NCBI GenBank assembly: GCA_964557575.1
Contig: CAZLBC010000012.1
Location: 1 to 64,000 of the forward strand
DNA: 64,000 nucleotides
Direction of reading: 5' to 3'
Source of the DNA: CAZLBC01 sp964557575
GTDB lineage: Bacteria; Planctomycetota; Phycisphaerae; SM23-33
Within the stretch, counting starts at the first letter, position 1. Each line of letters starts with the position of its first letter. The position numbers and the translations under genes were made by a program. The notes beneath the pieces were generated by a model. The model saw nothing but the letters and a program-made list of their open reading frames with translations, was not told the origin of the DNA and searched no databases. Positions 62,360-64,000 of the stretch are shown one piece after another.

Positions 62360-64000
62360 AAAGCGTTCCGCTGCAAGGGAAGTGCCGACAGCCGGGTCCG
62401 TGCGCTACCCGAATGCCGCGGCGCGGGACCTGCTGCAGGGCCATCTCCACGTATTGCGGGATCCGGCAAGCAACGGCTGGACCATGGTGAAGCACAACCC
62501 CAACCGCACCGTTTACCGCGGACGTATCGGCTCGTGCGAGTTGTACGTGAAGCACTATCACGGCACCTCGCTTTCCCACCGGATGCGGGCATTCCTGGGC
62601 ATGTACGATGCCCTGCGGGAGATGCAGTTTGCCGAACTGTTGAATGAGGCGGGTGTCCATACTCCCCGGCCGCTTGCGTGCGAGACGGGCAGATTCAACT
62701 GGCTGGCGACACGCGCGGTCCATCCCTCCCGGACGGCGGATAGCTGGCACCTGGCACAACTGCATGAAGGAAAAAACGGCCGGAACAAGGTAACGGCATG
62801 TACCATTGCCCTCGCGCGTATGATAGGCAAAATGCACACCGCCGGGGTCCTCCACTGCGATCTGCACTGCGGGAATATCTTGATCAGAACCGATACGAAA
62901 AAACCGGTGCCCGTCATTACCGACCTGCACCGCATGAAACGGCACAAACGGCTGACGAGAAAACAGATGGCGCAGAACCTTTCCCAACTGTACCGGGACC
63001 GTTTTTTTTACACCACGAGGACCGAGCGTTTTCGTTTTCTGAAGCAGTACCTCGAACATGCTCCGGCCGGCGGTTCCCGGTGGGGATGGATGTACCTCGT
63101 GGAACTGTTCGCCCACCGCGATGCTTCATATCAATACCGCAAGCGGGATCGCCGCATCTCCGGGAACAACAGCTATTTCACCAGACTTACATTGCCCGGC
63201 GGATGGCGCGGCAATGTAATCCTCCGGTCGAAACGCAAACCCGTCGGAACCAACGCGGGAGAAATGGTATTCACCCGCGACGATTGGCGGGACGCGTTGT
63301 CCGAACCGGAAACACTCACCCTGAGCGATGCGGGGGAAACAATCAAGTGCTCCCGCTCGGGAACGGTGATACACCGATCGCTGAACGTGGGCGGACGCAC
63401 ACTCGACGTGTACGTAAAAAGGCCGAAACTGAAAACGGCGTGGAAAATATTCCTCAGCATGTTTCGGCAATCGCGAAGCCGGAAAGCCTTCGCGCTGGGG
63501 CATAAGCTCCTCACGCGACACATCCCCGCGGCCCTTCCCCTGGCCGCTCTCGAACGGAGACGGTTTTTCCTCCTGAAGGACAGCATCCTTATAACCGAAG
63601 CGGTTAACGCGCCCCACCTTCACGATTTCATGGTCAGGTGGTTCGGGGATTATTCCCGAAACGATAACGGGATCAGCGCGAAAACAAGACGGCGGCTGTA
63701 CCGTGACATCCTTCTGGAACTCGGCCGGATGGTACAGCGTCTTCACGCCAACGGGTTTTTCCATCGCGATCTGAAGGCGACGAATATACGGGTACACTGG
63801 AATCATCAGGAACACCGGACACCGACAATACTGCTGGTCGATCTCGACGGCATGTGTCAGGTCAGGTTCATGACATCGCGGCGGAGATTTCGCGGCGTGA
63901 TGAGACTGAATGTCTCGCTTCTCCAGTGCCCTCCCGTCAATAACTCCGGCCGGCTGCGAATGCTGATGGGTTACCTGAACCGGTTCGGTCTGGAATACAG
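62343..64000 (+). CDS. tandem LPS-kinase-like (KdkA/WaaP type) protein, 3' end outside window
   Basis: The frame is open from ATG 62343 (or ATG 62334) to the end of the window, 552 codons so far. It holds two kinase-fold domains. The first (about 25-260) has VLHCDLHCGNILIR (His 171, Asp 173) and VITDLHRM. The second (about 300-550) has FFHRDLKATNIRV (His 474, Asp 476) and LLVDLDGM (Asp 500). The H.DL...N and D-L-D motifs are those of KdkA/WaaP-type kinases that phosphorylate Kdo or heptose in lipopolysaccharide. Both copies look catalytically intact. It follows an MsbA-type exporter and a GT4 gene with overlapping frames. Confidence 0.78.
   Translation, partial: MNASGKKRSAAREVPTAGSVRYPNAAARDLLQGHLHVLRDPASNGWTMVKHNPNRTVYRGRIGSCELYVKHYHGTSLSHRMRAFLGMYDALREMQFAELLNEAGVHTPRPLACETGRFNWLATRAVHPSRTADSWHLAQLHEGKNGRNKVTACTIALARMIGKMHTAGVLHCDLHCGNILIRTDTKKPVPVITDLHRMKRHKRLTRKQMAQNLSQLYRDRFFYTTRTERFRFLKQYLEHAPAGGSRWGWMYLVELFAHRDASYQYRKRDRRISGNNSYFTRLTLPGGWRGNVILRSKRKPVGTNAGEMVFTRDDWRDALSEPETLTLSDAGETIKCSRSGTVIHRSLNVGGRTLDVYVKRPKLKTAWKIFLSMFRQSRSRKAFALGHKLLTRHIPAALPLAALERRRFFLLKDSILITEAVNAPHLHDFMVRWFGDYSRNDNGISAKTRRRLYRDILLELGRMVQRLHANGFFHRDLKATNIRVHWNHQEHRTPTILLVDLDGMCQVRFMTSRRRFRGVMRLNVSLLQCPPVNNSGRLRMLMGYLNRFGLEY

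Noticed and set aside
1..64000. tRNA, rRNA or CRISPR arrays
   Set aside because: No cloverleaf-type T-loop with acceptor pairing, no rRNA signature and no regularly spaced direct repeats were found by eye.

Overview
The window is about 64 kb of GC-rich bacterial chromosome, and the content points to a Planctomycetota (PVC group) genome, probably an environmental lineage. The evidence is the mix of gene types: a HzsA-like protein joining a propeller to c-type haem motifs, a DUF4159/NPCBM giant protein, TAT-exported Gfo/Idh/MocA oxidoreductase, secreted HEAT-repeat, beta-helix and DUF4091 proteins, Hanks-type kinases with membrane anchors, and a prepilin-type protein. I saw no rRNA, tRNA or CRISPR array. 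The assignment is inference from gene content, not phylogeny.

Region 1 (1-20.6 kb) is rich in secreted proteins. It holds the tail of an exported protein, a neutral-ceramidase-like protein, a HesB/IscA-like lipoprotein, a DUF1015 protein, a beta-helix/CBM protein followed 5 bp later by a PhoD-like phosphatase, a membrane kinase with a three-module ectodomain, the HzsA-like haem protein, an iron-type alcohol dehydrogenase, an AraC regulator facing a Gfo/Idh/MocA oxidoreductase, and a HEAT-repeat protein. Two small mobile-element relics lie here: a TA-flanked 167-bp palindrome (2349-2515) and an internally deleted RAYT/Y1 transposase framed by a perfect 26-bp inverted repeat (7780-8138).

Region 2 (20.6-33.6 kb) is metabolic. 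Citrate synthase has its own promoter. Upstream, on the same strand, lies a five-gene run: two subunits of a class I fumarase/tartrate-dehydratase-type hydro-lyase, then a sugar-type ABC ATPase, a permease, and a permease naturally fused to its substrate-binding protein. After it come a ThuA-like protein, a tandem YjgF/chorismatase-like protein with a strong sigma70-type promoter, a URO-D-like protein and a COG1031-type radical SAM protein with a CX5CX2C cluster motif.

Region 3 (33.6-48.2 kb) contains thioredoxin, the 1360-residue DUF4159 protein and a secreted partner of unknown function, trpD, a 43-codon pilin-like gene with its own terminator, a pseudopilin, a zinc-ribbon protein, two very small ORFs, a second membrane kinase and topA.

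Region 4 (48.2-64 kb) is mostly housekeeping: an aminotransferase class IV protein, NIF3-like protein, hemA downstream of a Met8-HemX fusion, pabB coupled to a DUF4091 lipoprotein, tmk overlapping holB, and an envelope cluster (ABC exporter with a PDZ-like insert, GT4 glycosyltransferase, tandem LPS-kinase-like protein) that runs off the end. Several genes without a clear Shine-Dalgarno have -10 boxes 7-14 nt before the start codon, suggesting leaderless or very short-leader transcripts. Functional names rest on motif recognition by eye, with no database search.
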